A stretch of DNA of 64,000 bases from Sutcliffiella horikoshii (GCF_002157855.1 NZ_CP020880.1:682001-746000), one strand, 5' to 3'. Counted from the stretch's first letter, positions 42,521 through 51,576 are shown. The notes: generated by a model not told the origin, from the sequence alone. Numbers and translations are program-made.

Positions 42521-42600
42521 GAAAAGTGGCTTATAAAATGAAAAGTTGGACTATAAAATGAAAACTTGGCTTATAAATCGCGAAAGTGGCTTATAAAATG
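42521..42600. repeat. ~20-bp tandem repeat, four units (GGCTTATAAAATG family)
   Basis: Four units of 18-22 bp share AAAAGTGGCTTATAAAATG with small changes. They follow the MFS terminator and precede the monooxygenase gene. Confidence 0.8.
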
Positions 42601-42689
42601 AGGAGAAGCTACGTATCTGGTTTTTAATTCTAGTGTTTTTAAAGCATAATGGAAGTATGAGAAATTTTACTAGTGAGAGGAAGATACCT

Positions 42690-42983
42690 ATGATAACGGA
42701 AGTAGCATTTTTCTATATAAATGAAGGAATGGAAGTGAGATTTGAAAAAGATTTTGCGGTAGTAGCCCAAGAAACAATCGCTCTTTCCAAAGGCTATATT
42801 GCCCATACTTTACATAAATGCATTGAGACAGAAGGGAAGTATATGGTGCAAGTTGAATGGGAAACCCTTGAGGACCATATGGAAGGCTTTGTGGGTTCTG
42901 ACTTATTTAAGGAGTGGGTTAAGAAAATGGACCATTATTTCAAACCTAATATTTATATGGAGCATTTTCAATTAATAAAATAA
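42690..42983 (+). CDS. Antibiotic biosynthesis monooxygenase (ABM) domain protein
   Basis: 97-residue ferredoxin-like ABM fold: MITEVAFFYINEGMEVRFEKDFAVVAQE, then GYIAHTLHKCIETEGKYMVQVEWETLEDHMEGF. Family members are dimeric monooxygenases or haem-degrading proteins, but most are uncharacterised. The start at 42690 has GAGAGGAAG upstream; an earlier in-frame ATG at 42633 lacks support. Confidence 0.82.
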   Translation: MITEVAFFYINEGMEVRFEKDFAVVAQETIALSKGYIAHTLHKCIETEGKYMVQVEWETLEDHMEGFVGSDLFKEWVKKMDHYFKPNIYMEHFQLIK

Positions 42984-42993
42984 TTCGAAAGGG

Positions 42994-43482
42994 GTGCTAA
43001 AACTGAAGGGAGATAAAGAGGTTCAGTATCAAAATGAGGAGTATTATCATGTGTACCTATATGGATTTATGGCCATAGCTTTATTTTTGAATATCGTGTT
43101 TCATACTTTGTATCCGTTGCTTCCAAGAGAAAGTCATTCCAGTTATTACGATATGGGAGGTTTATCAGGCGCTACTTTTGTTATCTATTATTTTTTCTTC
43201 TTGGTGTTCGTCCTATTTGTAGGTGGTGCGGTTTATTGGGTGGTAAATATGTCAATAAAGAAATGGAATGTGTGGAATCCATTCCTCCATTTTATATTGT
43301 ATTTTTTAATGGGGAGTTTTTCTGGTTTTCTTATTCCTATCTTTCCAACAACGAGCATGATATTCTCATCAGATAATATAAACACAACATTCAATCCCTA
43401 TTATGTTTTTGGTGTGCTATTAGGGGGTGGGTTGTTTGTATTGAATAGAATCGTAGGTAAAAGAAAAATAAACACAACCTAA
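42994..43482 (+). CDS. Hypothetical membrane protein, four TM helices
   Basis: About 160 residues with TM segments near YHVYLYGFMAIALFLNIVFHTLY, GATFVIYYFFFLVFVLFVGG, FLHFILYFLMGSFSGFLIPIF and YYVFGVLLGGGLFVL. No family recognised. The start is uncertain: GTG 42994 is too close to AAAGGGG, whereas CTG 43003 is 8 nt away. It lies 10 nt after the ABM gene, so the two and the methyltransferase may be one operon. Confidence 0.6.
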   Translation: MLKLKGDKEVQYQNEEYYHVYLYGFMAIALFLNIVFHTLYPLLPRESHSSYYDMGGLSGATFVIYYFFFLVFVLFVGGAVYWVVNMSIKKWNVWNPFLHFILYFLMGSFSGFLIPIFPTTSMIFSSDNINTTFNPYYVFGVLLGGGLFVLNRIVGKRKINTT

Positions 43483-43496
43483 AAGGGGAGATGGAT

Positions 43497-44108
43497 ATGC
43501 CAAAATCTCCAGTTAATTATGATCAGAAACTTTACATCGAAACGACTGATATACAGATGGGTATTCACCGCTCTTTTACATATCATCGCTATGAGCCGAC
43601 TCCATATGAAGCGCTTGACCGGCTGTTTGAAACATATTTGGTAGATTCCTGTGATCACGTGGTTGACTTTGGTTGTGGAAAAGGCAGGTTGAATTTTTAC
43701 TTAGCGCATCAGTTTGGACCAAGGGTAACCGGAATTGAAATGAATGAGACATTTTACGAGGCTTGTTTGAAGAATTTGACCATGTATAAAGGTAAGGGAA
43801 GACAGAATATCATGTTTGAAAAGTGCTTGGCCGAAGAGTATAAAATACCTGAAACGGCCAATGTATTCTATTTTTTCAACCCGTTTACGGTAGATGTTTT
43901 CAGGAAAGTGGTGAGTAAAATTCTCTTATCTATAGAACAACATTATCGGCCGATAGAGATCGTGCTTTATTATCCGGCTCCTGACTTTGTGTTCTTCTTG
44001 GAAAATCATTCTATGTTTACTCTTAAGCTAGAGGTCCAGCTTGATGGGTTTGAGAAAAATGTGAATGAGCGATTTTTGGTGTATGAGTTGGGGCTGAGCT
44101 CGAGCTAA
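43497..44108 (+). CDS. SAM-dependent methyltransferase
   Basis: About 203 residues with class I methyltransferase motif I VVDFGCGKGRLNFYLAHQ, followed by VTGIEMNETFYEACLKNL (motif II acidic residue) and VFYFFNPFTVDVFRKV in place of motif IV. The substrate is unknown. ATG 43497 is 6 nt from AAGGGGAG; an ATG at 43491 touches it. Confidence 0.85.
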   Translation: MPKSPVNYDQKLYIETTDIQMGIHRSFTYHRYEPTPYEALDRLFETYLVDSCDHVVDFGCGKGRLNFYLAHQFGPRVTGIEMNETFYEACLKNLTMYKGKGRQNIMFEKCLAEEYKIPETANVFYFFNPFTVDVFRKVVSKILLSIEQHYRPIEIVLYYPAPDFVFFLENHSMFTLKLEVQLDGFEKNVNERFLVYELGLSSS

Positions 44109-44132
44109 AACTGGTTTCATTTGCATGTTTGC

Positions 44133-44214
44133 TCGTTCGGCACGAACTCGGGGCATTTTGGCATGAACTCGCCCTCTTTCGCACGAACTTTTCGACTTTT
44201 GGCATCAACTTGTG
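44133..44214. repeat. ~21-bp tandem repeat, four units (GGCACGAACT family, second locus)
   Basis: Four units with GGCACGAACTCG-like cores between convergent genes, matching the family at 19443-19527. Confidence 0.8.
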
Positions 44215-44243
44215 TGTCCAGATCAAAAAGTCCGAAAAGACAA

Positions 44244-44280
44244 TAAGAAAACCAGCCCCTTCACGTACAAAGTGGCTGGC
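44244..44280 (-). terminator. Terminator of the UvrC-like gene
   Basis: On the minus strand CCAGCC pairs with GGCTGG (with an inner CAC/GTG), followed by TTTTCTTATTG. Confidence 0.65.
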
Positions 44281-44296
44281 AATAGTGAATTTTTCC

Positions 44297-45361
44297 TTAT
44301 TCCTCTGAAAAAACATCTGAAATCACAGCATCCAACGCATCCAAATCCTCGCGACCGACCATTTTATACTTACATTTCCCACTGCGCAGATAACTGTAGA
44401 TAATTTGCGCTTTATCGATTTCAAAGCGGCTTACTTCACGTGCCGAAGCAGGTCCGGCATCGGCCAGTTCACGCGAAAGCCGTGCGAAAATATCGTGACG
44501 TACTTCCTCACTCACACCGTTCCCACCGCCATAAACCTCACTAAACAACACATCCGTCCTCCTGATCACAAAGCATTTCACTCTGTTTTCATCCAATCTT
44601 TCCACCACGAGCATTAAGTGATTTCCTTCCGTAAAGTCCATCACATCTTCTTTTTGCAAGAGTGCCTGCAAGGATTGAATGCAGTTGCGGTATTTGGCTG
44701 CACGTTCAAAATCCAGGTCGGCAGCAAGCTGGTTCATCTCCCGCTGCATGTCTTCGAGCAACTCTGCACTTTCCCCATTAAGCAAGGCGATGAGCTGTTC
44801 CACACTGGCATTGTATTCTCCGACCGCTTTGCCGCCAAGACAGATGCCGCGGCAAAGACCAAGGGAATAATTTAGGCAAGGAGATCCGTTGATGGCGGGG
44901 TTAGAGCAGTTTAGTCGGTACACATCTTTCAATCCTCGTATCGCAAAGCTGACTGTTTTTCTGCTTGTATAGGGGCCAAAGCTCCAGCCGCCGCCGCCGC
45001 GCAAGGGCTGGGTGGATGGACGGAGGCGATAGAGCTTGCCGACTTTTCGAATCGTTAAATAGAGGAAGGCCTCTGGTGTTTTCATTTGTCGGTTGTATTG
45101 TGGGCGGATTTCTTGGATAAGCTGCCATTCGAGCAGTAGGGCTTCGAATTCCGTATCCGTCTCGATGATCTCTAAATCTCTTATATGTTTGACGAGTTTT
45201 CGGATCTTGTTTGAGTGATTGGATGACTCCCTGAAGTAGGACTGAACTCGCTGACGAAGGCGTTTTGATTTTCCGACATAGATGACTTGGCCAATAGAGT
45301 CTTTCATAAGATAAACGCCTGGTGTTGCAGGGATTTCTTTTATTTTTTGTACGAGACTCAT
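44297..45361 (-). CDS. Short UvrC-like GIY-YIG endonuclease (Cho-like)
   Basis: 354 residues: N-terminal GIY-YIG nuclease domain (PGVYLMKDSIGQVIYVGKSKRLRQRVQSYF; Tyr, Arg and later Glu conserved), a UvrC-type Cys-containing middle (LNCSNPAINGSPCLNYSLGLCRGICLGG), and a UVR-like motif (LAADLDFERAAKYRNCIQSL). The C-terminal RNase H-like nuclease and HhH domains of full UvrC (about 600 residues) are absent, as in E. coli Cho, which makes only the 3' incision of nucleotide excision repair. The start has AGGTGA upstream. Confidence 0.87.
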   Translation of the reverse strand: MSLVQKIKEIPATPGVYLMKDSIGQVIYVGKSKRLRQRVQSYFRESSNHSNKIRKLVKHIRDLEIIETDTEFEALLLEWQLIQEIRPQYNRQMKTPEAFLYLTIRKVGKLYRLRPSTQPLRGGGGWSFGPYTSRKTVSFAIRGLKDVYRLNCSNPAINGSPCLNYSLGLCRGICLGGKAVGEYNASVEQLIALLNGESAELLEDMQREMNQLAADLDFERAAKYRNCIQSLQALLQKEDVMDFTEGNHLMLVVERLDENRVKCFVIRRTDVLFSEVYGGGNGVSEEVRHDIFARLSRELADAGPASAREVSRFEIDKAQIIYSYLRSGKCKYKMVGREDLDALDAVISDVFSEE

Positions 45362-45546
45362 GACCAATCACCTCTCTCAAATAGCAACAACCTTTTAGAA
45401 AAGAGTTCTCTAGGAAGATAGTTCTATGTTTAAATTTTCGAAACCTTACAAAAACGTGTATGTTCATGTAGAATTAGAAGTGTCATTACTTAATAGATTA
45501 CCAAAGAAAATAGGAAACTAACAAGAAATTAGAGGGGGTCATTCAA

Positions 45547-46623
45547 TTGAGCAGGGAAACATGGAAAAAGGTATTTAGTACGATTCCAGATGTGGAATTG
45601 GTGGAGTTAGCGGACTTTTGGTCGATACAGGTAAAAGGTTTTCGCCAAATAAATCAGGAAAATATAAAACACGCAAGGGCGATGGTCATCACAGAGGCAT
45701 TGAAACCGCGAAATCTGAAAATGATTAAAGCTTATTACACGATAAACGATGACGAAACAGATGAACCGGCAGACAAAGGAGAAGAGATTACGCTGGATGC
45801 ATTGATTGAGATATATGAAGAAGGGAAAGAGTTGCATCTGATCCTTGGAGGCTTGTATGCGAGCGAAGAGGAGAAGTTTGAAAAGCTTGCGTTGGAGCTG
45901 GAAGAGGCGTTGCTAGAAAAATATAAGGTGGATGATTTAAGTAGTCTTGTAGACAGCAAGGAAAAAAAGGAAGATGAGGTCCCGCAGGAAAAAGGGGAGT
46001 CCAAGTCCACATCGGAGTGGGAGAAAAAATGGAATAAATCGGAAGACAAGAATAAGGATCTGCGTGCGAAAATAGGGGAGTGGGAGAAAAAGTACTCTCA
46101 GTTAAAGCAGCAATCTAAGGAAGAGAAACAATCGGCATTGAGCGAGAAGTTTAAACTGCAACAGGAACTTGGTACAGAACGGGCGCAACACAGGGAAACC
46201 GTGGAGAATAACAAGAAGACTGCCGATGAAAACGAAACGCTGAAAGAGGAAGTGGCAAAGTTGAAGGGGGAGATTTCTCACTTGAACGCGATGTTGCTTC
46301 ATCAACAGCAAGAAGTGGCCGCAACAGCAGCTAAGGTAGATGAAAAACAACCAGCTATAACGGATCAAAAGGAAGTCGTCTTGGTGGGTGATCCAAAGAA
46401 TAAATTAACAGAAAATTCAGCAAAACATACCATTCGTGTATTAGAACTGAAGGATGTTCCAGAAGCACTTGAATCGGATTGGCTTGAAAAGTGTGATGAG
46501 GTTTGGATGATGACGTATTTAGTGCCGCCACAGGTGAGACGGAAAATAAAACGAACGGTGCAGAAAAGTATAAAAGAATTTAGCGATTTCCCGACAATGA
46601 AACGTTATATAGAGAAAGGTTGA
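45547..46623 (+). CDS. Coiled-coil protein of a McrBC-like cassette
   Basis: 358 residues with three parts: an N-terminal globular region (1-130) not matching a known family, a highly charged coiled coil (about 145-265: EWEKKWNKSEDKNKDLRAKI through ETLKEEVAKLKGEISHLNAML), and a C-terminal region (about 290-358; HTIRVLELKDVPEALESDWL). TTG start with GAGGGGG 8 nt upstream. The next gene begins within about 5 nt, so it is the first gene of a three-gene operon. It probably serves as a sensor or assembly partner of the AAA+ protein (inference from order). Confidence 0.72.
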   Translation: MSRETWKKVFSTIPDVELVELADFWSIQVKGFRQINQENIKHARAMVITEALKPRNLKMIKAYYTINDDETDEPADKGEEITLDALIEIYEEGKELHLILGGLYASEEEKFEKLALELEEALLEKYKVDDLSSLVDSKEKKEDEVPQEKGESKSTSEWEKKWNKSEDKNKDLRAKIGEWEKKYSQLKQQSKEEKQSALSEKFKLQQELGTERAQHRETVENNKKTADENETLKEEVAKLKGEISHLNAMLLHQQQEVAATAAKVDEKQPAITDQKEVVLVGDPKNKLTENSAKHTIRVLELKDVPEALESDWLEKCDEVWMMTYLVPPQVRRKIKRTVQKSIKEFSDFPTMKRYIEKG

Positions 46624-46628
46624 GAGAG

Positions 46629-48656
46629 ATGAATAAGGTTTGGGAGAATGACTTAGTTGGTGTGCTGGCAGATGTGGATCAAAGTGAGCTACTTTACAGG
46701 GACTCCATTTTAATAAATAAGCAGGACAGTCTCCAGTTTTTTGTCCGAATCATTTCACAGCCTGCCGAAAGCTTTCCGAATGTCAAAGCGGTAACAGGAT
46801 TCTATTCGGATTTGGAGAAATGGGGATTTGAAGATGATTATTTGCAGCCGGAATTTATTCGGAAAGAAAAATTACGCGAATGGTTGGATGATCGGCTGTT
46901 AATTTTCAAGGTGGAAAAACGCATTCGTTACAATCATGAAGAAGTGTATAACATGTTCGGTGTGAGGGTGATGCCAAAGCTGCCAAGTTATGAAAAAGAT
47001 TTGAAGCTGATTCCTGTTCCTATTTTCAGCAAAAAAGTAAATGGGATGGAGCAGGTTGAATTCATTTCAAGGCTTGTAGAGAAGAAATTTGTCGGCCGCA
47101 TTGCAGAAGTGTCGCATGAGACGAATGATACCCCTCCGATTGTGCTTTGGAAGGAAGAAACGGAAGAGGATGAACAATTTACCGTGTACGGCGTGTTTGA
47201 AAAACATCAATATGCGCATGGTGGTTTCAACTTTGAATTGCGGGATGAGTTGAAAGGGTTGGACTTGGAGGAAGAGTGGCTTGATGAGTGCTACCTCACG
47301 GATGAAAGTCCAAATGTTGCATTTTTGCCAATTGGGTTTTATCAAGAGTTATTGAATCGTTTAGAAGAACAAGAGGTGGTACAGGTATCTAGCGAGTTTG
47401 CTAGAGAAAATTACCCGCAAGAGACGGGGAGCGGGTCAGCTTCCTTAGAGCAGCAAGCCTCACCGGACATTCAAAGCAGCAGGCAAGAAGTTGCCGTTAC
47501 GGTGATGGAAAAGCCGACAAGCGAAAATAATGTATTGGCAACAAAGGAAAACGAAAAGGAACAGGAGTTTTTGGAGCTTCTATACAGTCATACGCAGGAT
47601 GCCGGACTCATCTATCGAAAAGAAAACTTGATTAATTTTCATACTTCCATGAAGTCATCCTCACTTGTGATCTTGTCAGGGATGAGCGGAACGGGGAAAA
47701 CGAAGCTGGTGGAGTTGTACAGTCAGTCACTCGGGTTAAAAGGAGAGCAGCTTACAGTCATTCCGGTAAGTCCGTCCTGGACGTCGGATTCTGATCTAAT
47801 CGGTTATGCGGACACGCTGAATATGGTGTACCGTCCTGGGGATTCCGGGCTGATTAATGCCCTTCGAAAAGCGGAAGATGATAAGGATAAGCTTTATATT
47901 ATCTGCTTTGATGAGATGAATCTGGCAAGGGTGGAGCATTATTTTTCTCAGTTTTTATCGATTTTGGAAATGGATCATGGGAAGCGTGTGTTGAGACTGT
48001 ATAACGATGATTTAGAGAGCAGGTTGTATAATTCCGCTCAATATCCGCCGACCATTGTAATCCGCGAGAACGTCTTGTTTGTCGGAACCGTCAATATGGA
48101 TGAGTCGACTTATCACTTTTCCGATAAGGTGTTGGACCGGGCAAATGTGTTGTCTCTTGATGTGATGCCATTCACGGAGATGAAACAGCTTCCAGAGAAG
48201 AAAAAAGGAATGGTCGCGCGGGCCGATGAAGTCGATTATGACACGTTTGAATCTTTTCAATATAAAAATAGAAGTTTATGCCTTCAAGATGATGAACTTG
48301 CATTGTTATGGGAGATTCATCAAATGATGCAGAATGTGAACAAGCAGGTGGGGGTAGGTCCGCGGATTGTGAAGCAGATTAATCAGTATTTGGGCAATCT
48401 TCCGGTGCAGGACTATATTTTACGGGAGGATGCCTTTGATCTCCAAGTTGTCCAGCGTGTTCTGACGAAGGTGAGAGGGTCTGAAGATCAGCTAAGGGAT
48501 TTGCTTGGCCGCTATAACCGGGAAAAGGATACCGTGGAAGGTAGTTCGATTATTCGGTTATTTGACCGCTATACAAGTGTTTCGATTTTCAAGGAAAGCA
48601 GAAATGTCATCAAACAAAAAGCGAAAGAGCTGAAATATAATGGATACACCATGTAG
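46629..48656 (+). CDS. McrB-like AAA+ NTPase of a McrBC-type cassette
   Basis: About 675 residues. The N-terminal 330 residues (specificity part, unassigned) precede an AAA+ domain: Walker A GMSGTGKT (about 351-358), Walker B YIICFDEMN (about 423-431) and a sensor segment GTVNMDESTYHFSDKVLDRAN. The last corresponds to the NxxD region of McrB GTPases; here it reads NMDE, so GTP versus ATP use is open. No DUF3578 or EVE-like DNA-reading domain is obvious. ATG 46629 has AAAGG 9 nt upstream. It overlaps the nuclease gene by 17 nt. Confidence 0.83.
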   Translation: MNKVWENDLVGVLADVDQSELLYRDSILINKQDSLQFFVRIISQPAESFPNVKAVTGFYSDLEKWGFEDDYLQPEFIRKEKLREWLDDRLLIFKVEKRIRYNHEEVYNMFGVRVMPKLPSYEKDLKLIPVPIFSKKVNGMEQVEFISRLVEKKFVGRIAEVSHETNDTPPIVLWKEETEEDEQFTVYGVFEKHQYAHGGFNFELRDELKGLDLEEEWLDECYLTDESPNVAFLPIGFYQELLNRLEEQEVVQVSSEFARENYPQETGSGSASLEQQASPDIQSSRQEVAVTVMEKPTSENNVLATKENEKEQEFLELLYSHTQDAGLIYRKENLINFHTSMKSSSLVILSGMSGTGKTKLVELYSQSLGLKGEQLTVIPVSPSWTSDSDLIGYADTLNMVYRPGDSGLINALRKAEDDKDKLYIICFDEMNLARVEHYFSQFLSILEMDHGKRVLRLYNDDLESRLYNSAQYPPTIVIRENVLFVGTVNMDESTYHFSDKVLDRANVLSLDVMPFTEMKQLPEKKKGMVARADEVDYDTFESFQYKNRSLCLQDDELALLWEIHQMMQNVNKQVGVGPRIVKQINQYLGNLPVQDYILREDAFDLQVVQRVLTKVRGSEDQLRDLLGRYNREKDTVEGSSIIRLFDRYTSVSIFKESRNVIKQKAKELKYNGYTM

Positions 48657-50388
48657 CACGCAGCCTTTTTCGGTTATTTTTACACATGTTTTTCAAAATG
48701 GATCTCGGGAGGATACCGAGGTTCAAAGCTTTGTCGAGCATCTCTCAGATTGGGATGAAAGCGTACATGTCTACACGGCGATTCGGGAGAATGTGAACCT
48801 TGAGCTGCGGTTTCGATGTGAGGATCAGGGTGCAAGATGTTATATGGACGGATTTGATGGGCTAGGGGATAACAGATTGTTGGTTGATCAGGAGTCAGAG
48901 GAGAATTATCTTGGTTGCAATGGCCATGTAACACTCTTCAGGCATTCTACTTCTGATAATTATTATCCCTATATTCCCGGTCTGTACAGCTTGAGGGTGG
49001 AAACGTCAGATGGGAGGACGTTTTATACGCTCGTAAAGGTTATTTCGAACAGACTTTTTGACGATCAGCTTGCAACGATGCGCTCTGATGTAGAAGGAAA
49101 ACTAAAGGGTGTTGCCCTCGACGTCATCCGCAAACAGCATAGCCCGAAGAGTTTAGCGGCCTTGCGGATTGATCCGGTATTGTTTCGTCAGTACCAGGTG
49201 CTGCAGCATTATTTTGCGGATATATACGCCATTGTTTCTGATCTAGCCAAAAAGGTGCGGTCGTCGGTCGCGAAGGAATACCAGATGCAACCAGCTGAAA
49301 TGCCGGCGCATGTAGATGTTGTGTCCATTCAGCATCGACTGAAACGGCCAGACACGATGAATCTGGTGAAATCGGTGCATAAACGCATTAATTATGACCT
49401 GCCGGAAAATCAGATGTTGAAGGCGATTTTGGAAAAATGGAACAGGTTGTTGCATGAGTTTGTGGCTTGTATGGACACGACCATTAAAGGGTTATCGAGT
49501 CGTAAGGATTATTCCTTCTCCATTTCTCTTCCATTAGAGAGGAAACGGCGCCTTGTGGAGGAGTTAAAGGAGTATCGTGGAAAAGCGATGCGCATGAGTG
49601 GCGCGTTAAGTCTGGTTAAATCCAGCCATTGGTATCGGGAGGTGTCTTATAAAAAGGCACTTGCGGTTCCGACGGTCATGTTTGTGGATGTAAGGTACCG
49701 AAAGCTTTATCAAATCGACCAGGCTCTTCAAGGGGATGAGATTCCCGTTCACACAGGGCTTGGACAGCAGTGGAAACGAACCGATCAGTTATATGAGATT
49801 TGGGGTTGGCTGCAGGTGGTGGATGTGTTTGGCGAGATGGGCAGTGGTGAGGACGGGCAACGTGGCAGCTTCGAGATAACTAGTAAGCCTGTTGCAAAGG
49901 ATAATATGATTCAGTATAGGTTTGGCGATATCTCACTGCATATTACCTATGACGGAACCATCCCAAGCCATCCAGAAGCAACGGATAAATGGACGGTACC
50001 TGTGTATACGACTGGTACAAATAATAACCCGGATGTACGGATGGATCTGTTCTTGCGGGAGATCTATATTGGCACCATTATGATTGACATGAAGTATCGC
50101 AAGCGTCATGCGCTGACAGATTCAATGAGGCAGCTGACAAGCTATGCCGATAATGTCAGGTCTCCGTATATCTATGGGAAAAAGCGATGGCAGAAGTATC
50201 GTCCGGTGCACCAGGTGCTTGTGTTATATCCGGAAAAGCATGGTGGAATTGAAGTGGAGGAGCTGGACGGGAAAAGTATTAGTCTTGTCCCATTGACGCC
50301 TGCAGAAGATCAGACTGTTTTCCAAGAGACATTACGGTGGCTTGTGGCGGAAATGCTGTTGGAGGCAGAGGAAGAAGGGATACAGTAG
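48640..50388 (+). CDS. McrC-like DUF2357/PD-(D/E)XK nuclease of the cassette
   Basis: 582 residues. N-terminal beta-rich part, a central helical DUF2357-like region (IQHRLKRPDTMNLVKSVHKRINYDLPENQMLKAIL), the YEIWGWLQVV segment, and a C-terminal nuclease core with Asp469 (RMDLFL), Asp483-Met-Lys485 (IMIDMKYRK) and Gln498 (RQLTSYA), an intact D...DxK...Q site. McrC proteins cut DNA or RNA after stimulation by McrB. Coupled to the McrB-like gene by overlap. Confidence 0.8.
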   Translation: MDTPCSTQPFSVIFTHVFQNGSREDTEVQSFVEHLSDWDESVHVYTAIRENVNLELRFRCEDQGARCYMDGFDGLGDNRLLVDQESEENYLGCNGHVTLFRHSTSDNYYPYIPGLYSLRVETSDGRTFYTLVKVISNRLFDDQLATMRSDVEGKLKGVALDVIRKQHSPKSLAALRIDPVLFRQYQVLQHYFADIYAIVSDLAKKVRSSVAKEYQMQPAEMPAHVDVVSIQHRLKRPDTMNLVKSVHKRINYDLPENQMLKAILEKWNRLLHEFVACMDTTIKGLSSRKDYSFSISLPLERKRRLVEELKEYRGKAMRMSGALSLVKSSHWYREVSYKKALAVPTVMFVDVRYRKLYQIDQALQGDEIPVHTGLGQQWKRTDQLYEIWGWLQVVDVFGEMGSGEDGQRGSFEITSKPVAKDNMIQYRFGDISLHITYDGTIPSHPEATDKWTVPVYTTGTNNNPDVRMDLFLREIYIGTIMIDMKYRKRHALTDSMRQLTSYADNVRSPYIYGKKRWQKYRPVHQVLVLYPEKHGGIEVEELDGKSISLVPLTPAEDQTVFQETLRWLVAEMLLEAEEEGIQ

Positions 50389-50409
50389 AGTAGAACAACA
50401 GGTATATTG

Positions 50410-50443
50410 GCAAAGCTCCCGTTTTGGGGGAGCTTTGTTTTTT
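50410..50443 (+). terminator. Terminator after the McrBC-like operon
   Basis: GCAAAGCTCCC pairs with GGGAGCTTTG, followed by TTTTTTG. A near-identical hairpin follows mtlD at 59919. Confidence 0.85.
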
Positions 50444-50455
50444 GTTTTGGAGGGC

Positions 50456-50552
50456 TAAAATGGATATATTGCATTTACAATGGATATATGACTTTTATGA
50501 TGGATATATTGTTTTTACAATGGATATATCCCCGCTTACAATGGATAAGTCC
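50456..50552. repeat. ~20-bp tandem repeat, five units (AATGGATATAT family, first locus)
   Basis: Five units spaced 19-21 bp share ACAATGGATATAT. The array directly follows the terminator hairpin. Almost the same composite occurs at 59919-60088. Confidence 0.85.
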
Positions 50553-50583
50553 AATCAGCTTGTTACAAATCGAACTTACCCTA

Positions 50584-51561
50584 CTACCGTATCGCCGGCA
50601 CTTTAATTTTCACGGTAAATTCCTCGTTTTTACACACAAAATCCAAGAAACCTTGGTGATCCTCGACGATATCCTTGATTATTTTCGTACCTAACCCTTC
50701 GTGATCCACGCCCTTAGTTGTATGTCCATAAGTAGCGAACAAGGAGTCCAACACGTCAACCGGTACAGGCAAGGTGTTATTTTTGCAGATTAGCATATAC
50801 AGGCCGCTGCGTTTATAAAACTGTAAGGTCAATATTGCCTGCTCCCCGCACTCACGCTGCCATTCTTCGCATGCATCTAAACTATTGCTTAACATATTTC
50901 CAAGTAGAGCAACGATCTTCTGGTCGCCAATAGGCAATGTAGACAAAGGCAAGTCTAAATCATATACCATACTAATTCCTGAAGCTTTTCCACGCCGATA
51001 CATTTGATGAAGAACGCCAGCGACTACTCCGCGCTCTCCTCTAATGGAATAGTTTGTTTCTTCATAGTTTTCCACTAGATCATCGAGATACAATTTAGCC
51101 TCTTCTGCCTTACGGTTCTCAAGCATAAAGTGGACGGCAGATACGTGCTTGAGGAAATCATGGCGCTCGCTGCGGACGATCCGGAACGTTTCATTGATAT
51201 GAGCTCGTTGCTCTTCGTGTTGAGCAAGGTCCCGGTGCAATCTAGTAAAATAGTGACCAATCGATATCCGGACGTATTCGCATGCAATTAATGCGATTAG
51301 TGGTCCTACCGCCAACCATGCAGGAAGGTTCACCCCTAAAGCAACCGCCACCACGATAACTTGCACACACCAAAGCCCGCTGTTGGCTTTCCAATCTAAA
51401 CCTTCCATCTCAACTGCTATTTTTCTATGAAAATAAAATGAAAGAGCTGCGGCAACCACTAAACTAACATAAAACGCAATCCACTCTTCTAAAAGAGCAT
51501 GCATATGTAAAAATAAGAGCGCCCCCAGCGCCACCCAGTAAATAAAGGAAGTCTTCAACAC
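50584..51561 (-). CDS. natK: GHKL sensor histidine kinase (NatK-like)
   Basis: 325 residues with about five N-terminal TM helices, then a cytoplasmic part with the H box RSERHDFLKHVSAVHFML (His about residue 143), N box LLGNMLSNSLDACEEW and G box HEGLGTKIIKDIVEDHQG of the AgrC-like GHKL group. Start GTG 51561 with GAGG upstream. It is 15 nt after natR and divergent from natAB, the same order as B. subtilis natK-natR/natAB. Confidence 0.85.
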   Translation of the reverse strand: MLKTSFIYWVALGALLFLHMHALLEEWIAFYVSLVVAAALSFYFHRKIAVEMEGLDWKANSGLWCVQVIVVAVALGVNLPAWLAVGPLIALIACEYVRISIGHYFTRLHRDLAQHEEQRAHINETFRIVRSERHDFLKHVSAVHFMLENRKAEEAKLYLDDLVENYEETNYSIRGERGVVAGVLHQMYRRGKASGISMVYDLDLPLSTLPIGDQKIVALLGNMLSNSLDACEEWQRECGEQAILTLQFYKRSGLYMLICKNNTLPVPVDVLDSLFATYGHTTKGVDHEGLGTKIIKDIVEDHQGFLDFVCKNEEFTVKIKVPAIR

Positions 51562-51576
51562 TAATCCATCCTCTTT

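Noticed and set aside
44901-45467. 188-codon minus-strand frame over the UvrC-like gene
   Set aside because: Alternate frame of the GIY-YIG gene; low similarity to any protein and no ribosome binding site.
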